The position numbers and the translations under genes are program-made. Of a DNA stretch of 64,000 bases, positions 38,942 through 46,759 are shown piece after piece. Position 1 is the stretch's first letter. Each line of letters opens with the position of its first letter. This DNA is from a virus, in the IMG/VR virus record IMGVR_UViG_3300031227_000028, positions 1-64,000 of that record; one strand, given 5' to 3'. The notes beneath the pieces were generated by a model that saw nothing but the letters and a program-made list of their open reading frames with translations, was not told the origin of the DNA and did no database searches.

Positions 38942-41048
38942 ATCGCAAATAGACAAAATGATTAGTAATTGTTTGGTATATGATATAGAAACAAGCGCTA
39001 GTTATCCTGATGGTAAACCAATAAACATTAAAACAGATTTTAAAAATTATATTAAATATGCAATAGTTAAATGGGTAGGTTTTTATTCTTATAAATATAA
39101 TAAATATTATGAATATAATGCTATTATACAACTTGATGAAATTGACCAAATGTTTAAAGACCATAGACATATTATTGGTATAAATAATATAGAATTTGAT
39201 ACTCCTATTTGTATGAATAATAATATTATAAAACAATATCAACATAAACAAATAGATTTACAGGTTATTCTTGGAAATAATTTATTACAAGGGCATAAAA
39301 ATAGAGCAACATTTATGGGTGTAAATTTAAAAAAAATTATTATTAATGATAAAGAATATGGACCTAATACTTTAATGAGTTTAGCTTATCATTTTAATTT
39401 ACCAGTATTAAAAGGAGATATAGATTATAATATATTTTTTAAAAATCATTGGGATGAAAAAGAAACTAAAAATATTATTAAATATTTACATGGTGATATA
39501 GAAGTAACTAAATTATTATTTGATAAAGTAATTAATTTCTGGACTATATTTACAGATTGGTTATATATTGAAGATGTAGAAAAATGGGCTTGGTTAAAAA
39601 GTAGTATTGCCAGTTTAACTTATCTTGCAGCATGTAAAGTTAAAAATGTTTTACCAACATATGGAAGTATAGGAGAAACTGAAGATATGGGTGGAAGAGC
39701 AGTAATGCCTATTAAAGATGAAATATATAATGTTCATTATTTAGATGAAGCATCTAAATATCCACATATATTTGCTCAGTTTAATTTATTTAGTGAAGTA
39801 GATATATCAAGTTATACTAATGAACAAATTGAAAAAGCAATTGCAAATAATATAATATGGCATGGCAATGATAAATTTAAAGTTAAAGGATATTATTATA
39901 TAAAAGAACAATCTATATTAGCTAAAGATGTATTAAATAAATTAAAAACAAGAATAGCTGTTAAGAAAATACTTAAAAAAGATAAAAATGGTAAATATAT
40001 TAATATTGATGAACATAATTATATGAAAATAGAAATTGACCCATTGTTAAAAGATTTTATATTTGATAAACAATTATCTGATTATATTATAAATTCATTA
40101 AATGGATTACAATATGCTATTAAAATCTTTTTAAATTCATTATATGGTGCAGTTAGAAGTGGAATATTTGAACAAATACATACTCCTAATGCTGGATATG
40201 ATTGTTGTTGGATTGGTCAACAAATTCATGAAAAAGTTGAAAAAGAATTTAAAGACCGTGGATATGACACAGTAGGTGGATTTACAGATTCCTGGTTTAT
40301 AGAAAAAAAAGAAGGAGATACTAGAGAATTAATGATTAAATATTGTAAAACTATAATGAACAAATTAAAAGAATCATTTATTTTTCCTGCAGATACACAT
40401 ATAATTGATTATGAATGTTTTATGGATTATTTATTATATAATAAAGATAAGAAAAATGAATATAAAAAAAATAATTATTGTTTCATATCTAATGGTAAAG
40501 TTAAAGTTGTAGGATTTCCTATAAAAAAAAGTAATTCATCTAAACTAGGAAATATAATACTTAATAAATATATTATTCTAGAAGGATTAAAAAGAAATAA
40601 TTTAAAATTTAAAAAGAAATATTTTGATAATATAATTGCAGAAGAATTAAAAAATGATATTACTTTATCTGCTGTTGTTTTTAAATGTAATCCATCAATA
40701 ACTTATAAAAAAATAAATCAATTACAAGCACAAGTAAGTCGAGCATATTTTGATGGTTTAGGTGGAGAAATAGCTATAATTAAAAATAAAAAATTTGGTA
40801 AAGTAGGAAAAACAAATAAATATTGTACTATAAAAGAAGCAATAGAAAATAATATACAAGTTGAAGATTTAGATTTAACTAAATTATTTAATGAACTTAA
40901 TCCATTTATTAGAAAAGAAAAAGATATGGATTTATTTAGTTTTGTTGGTGGTGATGATAATTTATTTGATGAAAAAGTTGATGAAAAAGTTGATGAAAAA
41001 GTTGATGAAAAAGTTGAAACAAAAACGGGGCTAGATAAATGGTTTTGA
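38931..41048 (+). CDS. Family B DNA polymerase
   Basis: A 705-residue polymerase. The 3'-5' exonuclease has YDIET (residues 17-21), INNIEFD and YLHGDIEVTK. Polymerase motif A is YLDEASKYP (about 270), motif B KIFLNSLYG (about 398) and motif C GGFTDSW (about 449). Motif C normally reads Y-x-D-T-D-S; here the first Asp is Phe, while the second catalytic Asp stays. The chain is short for the family. Residues before the end hold four DEKV repeats (40968-41015) as a flexible tether, then KTGLDKWF, a PIP-like peptide. It overlaps the GNAT gene by 11 bases. Confidence 0.87.
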   Translation: MKYKSQIDKMISNCLVYDIETSASYPDGKPINIKTDFKNYIKYAIVKWVGFYSYKYNKYYEYNAIIQLDEIDQMFKDHRHIIGINNIEFDTPICMNNNIIKQYQHKQIDLQVILGNNLLQGHKNRATFMGVNLKKIIINDKEYGPNTLMSLAYHFNLPVLKGDIDYNIFFKNHWDEKETKNIIKYLHGDIEVTKLLFDKVINFWTIFTDWLYIEDVEKWAWLKSSIASLTYLAACKVKNVLPTYGSIGETEDMGGRAVMPIKDEIYNVHYLDEASKYPHIFAQFNLFSEVDISSYTNEQIEKAIANNIIWHGNDKFKVKGYYYIKEQSILAKDVLNKLKTRIAVKKILKKDKNGKYINIDEHNYMKIEIDPLLKDFIFDKQLSDYIINSLNGLQYAIKIFLNSLYGAVRSGIFEQIHTPNAGYDCCWIGQQIHEKVEKEFKDRGYDTVGGFTDSWFIEKKEGDTRELMIKYCKTIMNKLKESFIFPADTHIIDYECFMDYLLYNKDKKNEYKKNNYCFISNGKVKVVGFPIKKSNSSKLGNIILNKYIILEGLKRNNLKFKKKYFDNIIAEELKNDITLSAVVFKCNPSITYKKINQLQAQVSRAYFDGLGGEIAIIKNKKFGKVGKTNKYCTIKEAIENNIQVEDLDLTKLFNELNPFIRKEKDMDLFSFVGGDDNLFDEKVDEKVDEKVDEKVETKTGLDKWF

Positions 41049-41179
41049 ATTATTGTAGAAGATGTGGAAGAAAACTTAATAGCGATAAAGATTATGGGCC
41101 AGTATGTTTAAAAAAAGTTATATTTGAAAGAAGTTTAAATAAAGATTTACTTGTTGATTTTGAGGTTGAAGATGTTTGA
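41039..41179 (+). CDS. 46-residue DUF6011-like zinc protein
   Basis: MVLNYCRRCGRKLNSDKDYG, then GPVCLKK. The pattern C-x2-C-G-R-x-L and a later G-x-x-C matches the small DUF6011 zinc proteins of phages. It overlaps both polymerase and resolvase genes by eight to ten bases. Confidence 0.55.
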   Translation: MVLNYCRRCGRKLNSDKDYGPVCLKKVIFERSLNKDLLVDFEVEDV

Positions 41180-41678
41180 AGATTTAGAAGAACCAAAAAT
41201 AAAAGCTATTAAGAAAAAACGTAAGAAACAAATATTAGAAGGATTATTTTCTCAATCTATAAAAAAATATCCTAATTTATTAGGACATAAATTACATAAT
41301 AACCCTTTAGCCCATCAAACTACTCATGCTGATTTTGAAGTATTAAATAAAAATGGTAATATTTATTTTGTTGAAGCAAAAGAATCTAAATTAAATGATA
41401 AAGGATATGGTTCATTTGCATTTAAAAGATTAACTCAAAGAAATTCTTTAATTTTTTATTCTAATTTTTCTAATTATACTTTTAGTTTTATACTGTTATT
41501 CTTTCGTTCTAACACTATGGAAAAATCAAGGTGTTTTGCTATACCTATAGAAAAATGGTGCGAATTTGAGCAAGTAATAGGCAAGAAATCAGCTAATATA
41601 CACGATATAAATGAAAATTTTGCTGATTATATATTAGAATACAGTAATAAACAGTTTAATCTAATGTTCTTATGTTAA
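41172..41678 (+). CDS. RecU-like Holliday junction resolvase candidate
   Basis: A 168-residue protein. HADFEVL, then IYFVEAKESKLND gives D...E-x-K of a PD-(D/E)XK nuclease. The following FAFKRLTQRNSLIFYSNF, SFILLFF and AIPIEKW match the layout of RecU (helix with Gln, hydrophobic strand, phosphate-contact strand). It would resolve four-way junctions before packaging. The gene closes the polymerase operon. Confidence 0.65.
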   Translation: MFEDLEEPKIKAIKKKRKKQILEGLFSQSIKKYPNLLGHKLHNNPLAHQTTHADFEVLNKNGNIYFVEAKESKLNDKGYGSFAFKRLTQRNSLIFYSNFSNYTFSFILLFFRSNTMEKSRCFAIPIEKWCEFEQVIGKKSANIHDINENFADYILEYSNKQFNLMFLC

Positions 41679-41679
41679 T

Positions 41680-41767
41680 ATTCTATTATATGCTCTATTA
41701 TCTAAACCTTTATATATGAATACTGGTTTATTATAATTATAATTATAATTATTAAAATGATTGGAGA
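41680..41767 (+). promoter_or_regulatory. Cassette promoter, class B copy
   Basis: ATTATATGCTCTATTATCTA, AACCTTTATATATGAATACT, the AT-repeat leader, then ATGATTGGAGATAT. It is nearly identical over about 75 bases to 49876-49955. Confidence 0.75.
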
Positions 41768-41774
41768 TATAAAA

Positions 41775-41984
41775 ATGGATGAAAAAAAAATTATTGAAGG
41801 AATTAAATTTGAATTAAATTTAAAAAATAATGAATTTGAAGCACGTTATGTTGGAACAATTACAAGATATAATATAACAGAAAAAAATAATTTTAATTCT
41901 TTTATAGATGAACATTTAATTCTTGAAGCATCAAAAAATATGGCTAAAAAATTATATATAAAATTATATAAAAAGGTAGAATAA
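41775..41984 (+). CDS. Cassette-driven small protein
   Basis: A 69-residue protein starting MDEKKIIEGIKFEL, shared start style with other cassette genes. Basic C-terminus. Function unknown. Confidence 0.5.
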   Translation: MDEKKIIEGIKFELNLKNNEFEARYVGTITRYNITEKNNFNSFIDEHLILEASKNMAKKLYIKLYKKVE

Positions 41985-41985
41985 A

Positions 41986-42309
41986 ATGAATAAAAAAACA
42001 GCAATTGCACAAGATTTAATTTTTTCAGGAGTATATAATACATTTGCAGAAGATACTAAAGCTAAAAAAAAAGATTTTAAAGGTTATAGAAATGTTATGG
42101 TTAATCATGAAAGTGGTTATAGTTTATATGTTGAAAAACAATATTTTATTGACCAAGAAATTAAAGATTTAAAAAATAGAGTAAGTAGATATGAACAAAG
42201 AGCAATTGATTTAGTTAATAAATATGAAACAGATAGAAAAATTATGTTAGAAAAAAATCAAAATGATAAAAATAGAATATTAGAATTACAATCAGGAGAT
42301 AAAAAATGA
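41986..42309 (+). CDS. Coiled-coil protein
   Basis: A 107-residue protein with a helical C-terminal half (DLKNRVSRYEQRAIDLVNKY). Not recognised. Confidence 0.5.
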   Translation: MNKKTAIAQDLIFSGVYNTFAEDTKAKKKDFKGYRNVMVNHESGYSLYVEKQYFIDQEIKDLKNRVSRYEQRAIDLVNKYETDRKIMLEKNQNDKNRILELQSGDKK

Positions 42310-42548
42310 GTGAAAAAAAAATTTCGAAAATAATAGATATTGATAATCAAATAATGAATAAATATGATTTATGTTCAGGTGTAGATATGCTTAAACATAA
42401 AGATGAATTTATTAAAGCATTAAAAAATGCTAATATAGAAAATATTACACAAAAAGATTATAATAAATTAGAAGATATGAATTATCATACACCTTTAGAA
42501 ATAATTATTGAAGCAGGAATGTTTAAACAAAATAATCAGGTAAATTAA
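42306..42548 (+). CDS. Hypothetical protein
   Basis: An 80-residue charged protein that immediately precedes ligase and overlaps the previous gene by four bases. Not recognised. Confidence 0.5.
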   Translation: MSEKKISKIIDIDNQIMNKYDLCSGVDMLKHKDEFIKALKNANIENITQKDYNKLEDMNYHTPLEIIIEAGMFKQNNQVN

Positions 42549-42549
42549 A

Positions 42550-43497
42550 ATGAATGGAAAAAAATATAAACCATATTTAATAACAAACGATACTCCAAAT
42601 TTAGATATATTAGATTATTCTTTATATTATAAATCTAAAAAGAGAGATGGTATTAGAGTAAATTTTAATAAAGGAGAAATGCTTTCAAGGTCTCTTAAAC
42701 AAATTCAAAATAAACAATTACAAGAACAATTTCAAAATTTAAAAGATTTCTCAAAAAAATATAATGCAATTATTGATGCTGAATTATATAGTCATAGTTC
42801 AACGTTTCAACATATAACTTCATTAGTAATGACTCAAAATTATAATGATAAAAATTCTATTAAAAAACATGGAAAAGTTTTAGAAATTCCAATTGATTTT
42901 AAAGCATATATTTTTGATATAATTTTTGATGATAATTATGAAGAAAAATTTGAAAATAGATATTTAAATATGTTAAATTTATCAGAAATTGAAAATCAAA
43001 ATAATTTTAAAGTTGTTAAACAATTAGGATGTTTAGATAAAAAAGATGTTATAACATTTTATGAAGATAATTTAAAAAATGATTATGAAGGTGTAGTTTT
43101 AAAAAGAAAAGATATGCCATATAAATGTGGAAGAAGTACTTTAAAGACTGGTGATGCATTAAAATTAAAACCATATAAAAGATTTGATGCAATAATAAAA
43201 GGAGTTACTGAAAGAATGGAAAATACTTCTGAATCGTTTAAAAATGAATTAGGTAATTCTACTAAATCTAGAAAAAACGAAGATATGATTCCAACTGGAA
43301 TTGCAGCTGCATTTATAGTTGATTATGAAGGAAAAGAAATGAAAGTATCTTTAACTGGAGATATGGCTTATAGAAAAAATATCTTTGAAAATAAAGAAGA
43401 TATGATAGGTAAATGGATAGAATTTGAAGGAATGGAAGTTGGTTCTAAAAATGTTCCAAGACATCCATCATTTATTAGATTTAGAGATGCAAAATAA
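42550..43497 (+). CDS. ATP-dependent DNA ligase
   Basis: A 315-residue ligase. The nucleotidyltransferase motifs are KKRDGIRV (motif I; Lys becomes adenylated), IIDAELY (III), AYIFDIIF (IIIa), YEGVVLKR (IV) and ALKLKPYKRFDA (V). An OB-fold domain with SLTGDMAYR and FEGMEVG follows. The size is that of minimal T7-type viral ligases. It seals lagging-strand nicks. Confidence 0.87.
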   Translation: MNGKKYKPYLITNDTPNLDILDYSLYYKSKKRDGIRVNFNKGEMLSRSLKQIQNKQLQEQFQNLKDFSKKYNAIIDAELYSHSSTFQHITSLVMTQNYNDKNSIKKHGKVLEIPIDFKAYIFDIIFDDNYEEKFENRYLNMLNLSEIENQNNFKVVKQLGCLDKKDVITFYEDNLKNDYEGVVLKRKDMPYKCGRSTLKTGDALKLKPYKRFDAIIKGVTERMENTSESFKNELGNSTKSRKNEDMIPTGIAAAFIVDYEGKEMKVSLTGDMAYRKNIFENKEDMIGKWIEFEGMEVGSKNVPRHPSFIRFRDAK

Positions 43498-43519
43498 TAA
43501 TATAAATAATAATAGTATA

Positions 43520-43577
43520 TATAAATAGTAATGTAATTATTATAATTATAATAATTATTTAATAGGAGGTAGTAACA
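43520..43577 (+). promoter_or_regulatory. TATA promoter and strong ribosome site
   Basis: AGTATATATAAATAGTAATG, then TTATTATAATTATAATAATT and TAGGAGGTAGTAAC before the ATG at 43578. Confidence 0.55.
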
Positions 43578-43724
43578 ATGGTGCAATCATTAGTAACTTT
43601 TACTGAGGAAGATAGTAACTTTATTGACGAATATAAAAAAGAAAAAGATATTTCATCAAAACAAGACGCTATAATTGATATGGTAAAAAGAATTAAAAAA
43701 ATCGAAGAAGAAAACAAACAATAA
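43578..43724 (+). CDS. 48-residue ribbon-helix-helix-like protein
   Basis: MVQSLVTFTEEDSNFIDEYK, then SSKQDAIIDMVKRIKK. Strand-helix-helix as in CopG-type regulators. A strong ribosome site (AGGAGG) suggests high expression. Confidence 0.55.
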   Translation: MVQSLVTFTEEDSNFIDEYKKEKDISSKQDAIIDMVKRIKKIEEENKQ

Positions 43725-43747
43725 ATAACACTATGGAGGGTGTAAAA

Positions 43748-44047
43748 ATGACTATAATTATTGAAGAAGAAGAAGGAATTGATGCAAAAATATTTCAAGG
43801 TAATGCATTTAAATTTAAAATTAAACAAGATAAAATTGATGATTTTAAAGGAAACTATGATGTATTTGCTGATGAAAAATGGAATAAATATAAAATAAAA
43901 ATAGCAGATTTAATTCAAAAAAGAATGACAAAATTTGTTAAAGAAATTGTTGCTGGGGGAACTTGGGAAGAAGATTTTAAATCTATTTTTAGCGGGCTAA
44001 TTGATTTAATTGAAGGAACACAAGGAGAAGCTAAAGTTTTTGAATAA
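43748..44047 (+). CDS. Hypothetical protein
   Basis: A 99-residue protein (MTIIIEEEEGIDAKIFQGNA). The start is placed at 43748, with GGAGG about nine bases upstream. Not recognised. Confidence 0.5.
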   Translation: MTIIIEEEEGIDAKIFQGNAFKFKIKQDKIDDFKGNYDVFADEKWNKYKIKIADLIQKRMTKFVKEIVAGGTWEEDFKSIFSGLIDLIEGTQGEAKVFE

Positions 44048-44048
44048 A

Positions 44049-44237
44049 ATGGAAACAGCAAAATCATATAAAAAGTTACTTGAGCCTATACAATATAGTG
44101 ATGATAGAAAAAAAGCAATGATAGAACTTGGTTATGATATTGATGAATTGCAAAAAGAATTTAAATTAAAATACGGTGAACAAGAAAAAAATTTAGATTC
44201 ATTAAACATGCTTAATTCTATTTTAAATAAAGATTAA
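44049..44237 (+). CDS. Hypothetical helical protein
   Basis: A 62-residue protein (METAKSYKKLLEPIQYSDDR). It follows the previous stop by one base, and its own stop lies in a terminator palindrome. Confidence 0.45.
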   Translation: METAKSYKKLLEPIQYSDDRKKAMIELGYDIDELQKEFKLKYGEQEKNLDSLNMLNSILNKD

Positions 44238-44262
44238 GGTATAATACCTTAATTATTTTTTA
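44233..44262 (+). terminator. Palindromic terminator
   Basis: ATTAAGGTAT-A-ATACCTTAAT followed by TATTTTTTATTTT. It contains the stop codon and resembles the palindromes flanking the helicase gene. Confidence 0.65.
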
Positions 44263-44295
44263 TTTTCTATTTCTTTATAAATAATTAACGCTCAA

Positions 44296-44366
44296 AAACA
44301 ATACATTTATATATTAGTACTGGTTTATTATAATTATAATTATAATTAAATGATTGATTGGAGATG
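44296..44366 (+). promoter_or_regulatory. Repeated promoter-leader cassette, plus-strand copy
   Basis: ACAATACATTTATATATTAG, TACTGGTTTATTATAATTAT, then TGATTGATTGGAGATGA. It is the same cassette as on the minus strand at 15-19 kb. Confidence 0.75.
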
Positions 44367-44372
44367 AACGAA

Positions 44373-44549
44373 ATGGATGAAGAAAAAAATTATGAAAGGT
44401 CAAAAGATAACAAACGGTATAAATATTCAGAAACTGATAAAGATAACACAAGTTATTATTATCAAGCAACTTCATCAAAAAATAATGAAGATGGAAAATA
44501 TACAGGACATTATAATTCATGTAGTAAAGAAGATTATTATGAATTATAA
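44373..44549 (+). CDS. Very hydrophilic small protein
   Basis: A 58-residue protein (MDEEKNYERSKDNKRYKYSE) rich in Tyr, Lys, Asp and Asn, likely disordered. The start is set by the cassette spacing. Function unknown. Confidence 0.45.
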   Translation: MDEEKNYERSKDNKRYKYSETDKDNTSYYYQATSSKNNEDGKYTGHYNSCSKEDYYEL

Positions 44550-44583
44550 ATAATTATAACTAATGATTTGGAGATGAAAAAAA

Positions 44584-44946
44584 ATGGATGAAATTATGAA
44601 ATCAAAATTAGAAATTTTAATTAAACAAATTAAAAATAAACAAATATCTATTGTTTATAAAAAAAACGATATTAAAAATATTAAAGAAATAATTGAAGCA
44701 GAAAGTTTAAATTTAAAAGTTATTATACAAAGTGAATTAGATGAAAAAAATAAAAAGAAATTTTCAAATGAAGATTCTAGAAGATTAGAATTTATTCAAA
44801 GAAGTATTAAAGATATAAGTTTATGTAAAAAAAATCATAGAACATTTGAAATGGAAACTAATTGTAGAGCAATGGAAATTGATTTAGAATATGATAAAAA
44901 CGAATTAAGAATGTATGAAATTTTATCAAGGTTAGGTGTAATATAA
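44584..44946 (+). CDS. Coiled-coil protein
   Basis: A 120-residue helical, lysine-rich protein (MDEIMKSKLEILIKQIKNKQ). A second GGAGATGA ribosome site lies upstream without a new TATA element. Function unknown. Confidence 0.5.
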   Translation: MDEIMKSKLEILIKQIKNKQISIVYKKNDIKNIKEIIEAESLNLKVIIQSELDEKNKKKFSNEDSRRLEFIQRSIKDISLCKKNHRTFEMETNCRAMEIDLEYDKNELRMYEILSRLGVI

Positions 44947-44948
44947 TA

Positions 44949-45311
44949 ATGGTTGATAAAAAATTAATGAATAAAAAACTTAAAGATTTAACTATAAAAG
45001 AAGTTGAAGAATATTTAAAAAATAAAGAAAATTATAATTTTGATGTATCATATAAAAATATAACAGACGATTGTAAATTTACACCTTTTTGTAGCGGTGG
45101 TTCAAATGACCCTAAATATGGTTGTAATAAAATATATTATGATTTAGCAATTCATTATAAAAAAAGACTTATTTTTAGATTAGATATTAATAGTTTTAAA
45201 AATAAATCAACATATCCTAAAGATAATGTTCTTATATCAGAAGGAATAGAATATCAATTTCATTGGTTAGATAATGGAAAATTTATGATAGTTAAAAAAT
45301 ATTCAAAATAG
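44949..45311 (+). CDS. Hypothetical protein
   Basis: A 120-residue protein with CKFTPFCSGGSNDPKYGC in the middle, possibly a metal or disulfide site. Not recognised. Confidence 0.5.
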   Translation: MVDKKLMNKKLKDLTIKEVEEYLKNKENYNFDVSYKNITDDCKFTPFCSGGSNDPKYGCNKIYYDLAIHYKKRLIFRLDINSFKNKSTYPKDNVLISEGIEYQFHWLDNGKFMIVKKYSK

Positions 45312-45324
45312 AGGTTAAATAATA

Positions 45325-45450
45325 ATGGTAGACATAGTAATTTATCACAAAAGTGATTTAGACAGGATTGGTTCAGCAGCAGCAGGATTTGACATGTCAA
45401 TACCAGACTTTTATCTTAATTTTTTAATAAGGAATATAGTAGAGGAGTAA
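45325..45450 (+). CDS. 41-residue hypothetical protein
   Basis: MVDIVIYHKSDLDRIGSAAA and following. It has GAGG upstream. Short but well placed; function unknown. Confidence 0.45.
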   Translation: MVDIVIYHKSDLDRIGSAAAGFDMSIPDFYLNFLIRNIVEE

Positions 45451-45452
45451 AA

Positions 45453-45749
45453 ATGGAAGCAGAAAAAATATCAATGAAAAATTTGTTATACAAAATAACA
45501 GATTTAAAAACTCTTGACGGAGTAGATTCAGTAGGAAGTTATCTTTATAATGGATACCATGTACAAATTAGTGAACATAATTTAACATGTGCAGAACGAG
45601 TTGGTAGATTATATTATAGAAGAAGAAATAATGGTTTATGTGTTAATTGTGGAAAAAAAGTTACTAGAATGAATCCTAAAACAGGAAAATTATACAGACT
45701 TTGTGAAAAGCATAGAAAACAAATTGATTTAAAAAAGAGAGTAAGATGA
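45453..45749 (+). CDS. Zinc-binding protein
   Basis: A 98-residue protein. CVNCGKKVTRMNPKTGKLY, then LCEKHRKQ provides three Cys and one His. The C-terminus is strongly basic. A nucleic-acid-binding role is likely. Confidence 0.55.
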   Translation: MEAEKISMKNLLYKITDLKTLDGVDSVGSYLYNGYHVQISEHNLTCAERVGRLYYRRRNNGLCVNCGKKVTRMNPKTGKLYRLCEKHRKQIDLKKRVR

Positions 45750-46210
45750 AAACTATAGAAGAATTACAAAAACGTTTAGAAGGTGCCTTTAAACATAGTA
45801 ATTTTTTTGATTCTTTACATGAAGTTAATGAAGTAAAAAAAGTTATTGGTGCAAAGGAATTAACTAAATTTTTAAAAAAGAAAATTAATATTATAAAAAA
45901 AGAAAAAAGAGAATATAATTTAAAAGTCAAAAATATTAGAATTAAATATGGTTCATTTAACGAATATATATATGAAGAAGCTTTACAATATATAACTCAT
46001 AGTTATAAAGTAGGAGAAATTGTTGTTGTTGAATATTGTGATTCATATAAAGCCCTTAAAATACATAAAATAACAAAAAAAGGTTATGATTTATGGGATG
46101 GAAATAAATTGGCCACAATAATGAAAATACCAGAATCTAGTATATTAGGTTATGGACATAATTTAAATAAAATAATTAAAGAAAATGACAAAAAGAAGGT
46201 CAAAAATTAA
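45746..46210 (+). CDS. Hypothetical protein
   Basis: A 154-residue protein with a basic helical N-terminal half and a beta-rich C-terminal part (YKVGEIVVVEYCDSYKALKI). Overlaps the previous stop. Not recognised. Confidence 0.5.
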   Translation: MKTIEELQKRLEGAFKHSNFFDSLHEVNEVKKVIGAKELTKFLKKKINIIKKEKREYNLKVKNIRIKYGSFNEYIYEEALQYITHSYKVGEIVVVEYCDSYKALKIHKITKKGYDLWDGNKLATIMKIPESSILGYGHNLNKIIKENDKKKVKN

Positions 46211-46307
46211 TTCAACTTTTTTTCTTGATATAATTGGTGAAGATAAAGTTGATAAAAAGAAATATAAAAAAACAGATAAATATAAACCCAACGATTATTT
46301 TATGTAA
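46185..46307 (+). CDS. 40-residue basic protein
   Basis: MTKRRSKINSTFFLDIIGED and following, lysine-rich. It overlaps the end of the previous gene by 26 bases. Low-complexity, function unknown. Confidence 0.4.
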   Translation: MTKRRSKINSTFFLDIIGEDKVDKKKYKKTDKYKPNDYFM

Positions 46308-46315
46308 ATAATATT

Positions 46316-46360
46316 ATTTAATACAAACATTTATATATTAGTTGTTATATTATTATGAAT
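46316..46360 (+). promoter_or_regulatory. TATA promoter of the tRNA cluster
   Basis: AATACAAACATTTATATATT followed by AGTTGTTATATTATTATG. It lies about 150 bases before the first tRNA; no gene is seen in between. Confidence 0.55.
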
Positions 46361-46496
46361 ATGTATAAGACAACAAGTTTAACCAATATGTGTATGAGTA
46401 ATTTATTACTTGCGTCATTTTAGTTATAACTATGTTGTTAAGCTTATTCTTTTTATTTATCTGTTTAACAACAGGTTGAAATATATTAAAATTTAT

Positions 46497-46572
46497 AGAA
46501 GTGTAGGCTAGTCAGGTCAAAGTCACGCGGCTCATGACCGTGAGAACGTTGGTTCAAATCCGACCACTTCTA
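46497..46572 (+). tRNA. tRNA-Met (CAT)
   Basis: Acceptor AGAAGTG/CACTTCT, anticodon stem CGCGG/CCGTG with loop CTCATGA, TΨC arm GTTGG-TTCAAAT-CCGAC. The A1:T72 pair and GC-rich anticodon stem raise the option of an initiator. A CAT anticodon could also be tRNA-Ile2, but a separate TAT isoleucine tRNA is present. Confidence 0.9.
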
Positions 46573-46608
46573 TTTTGTTTAAATGTACATTTAAATAAAC
46601 GTGATAAA

Positions 46609-46669
46609 AATAATTACCTACCGTTTAGAAACGAAAGGAGGAGTGATTCCCTCGTTGCAAGGAATTATT
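46609..46669 (+). ncRNA. Candidate three-way-junction RNA between tRNAs
   Basis: AATAATT (46609) pairs with AATTATT (46663), reinforced by CC/GG. Inside lie two hairpins, CGTTT-AG-AAACG and GAGG-loop-CCTC. The element is compact and noncoding. It could be a small RNA or processing signal. Confidence 0.4.
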
Positions 46670-46682
46670 GTTTATTTTTATT

Positions 46683-46753
46683 GCCGATGTAGTATAATGG
46701 TATTATACCTGGCTGTTGACCAGATGATAGGGGTTCAATTCCCTTCGTCGGCG
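46683..46753 (+). tRNA. tRNA-Asn (GTT)
   Basis: Acceptor GCCGATG/CGTCGGC, D-arm GTAT/ATAC, anticodon stem CTGG/CCAG with loop CTGTTGA, TΨC arm AGGGG-TTCAATT-CCCTT. Confidence 0.9.
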
Positions 46754-46759
46754 TTTTAT

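Noticed and set aside
46497-46572. CAT tRNA read as an agmatidine-type tRNA-Ile2
   Set aside because: A separate tRNA-Ile(TAT) covers AUA and no TiaS gene is visible, so Met is more likely.
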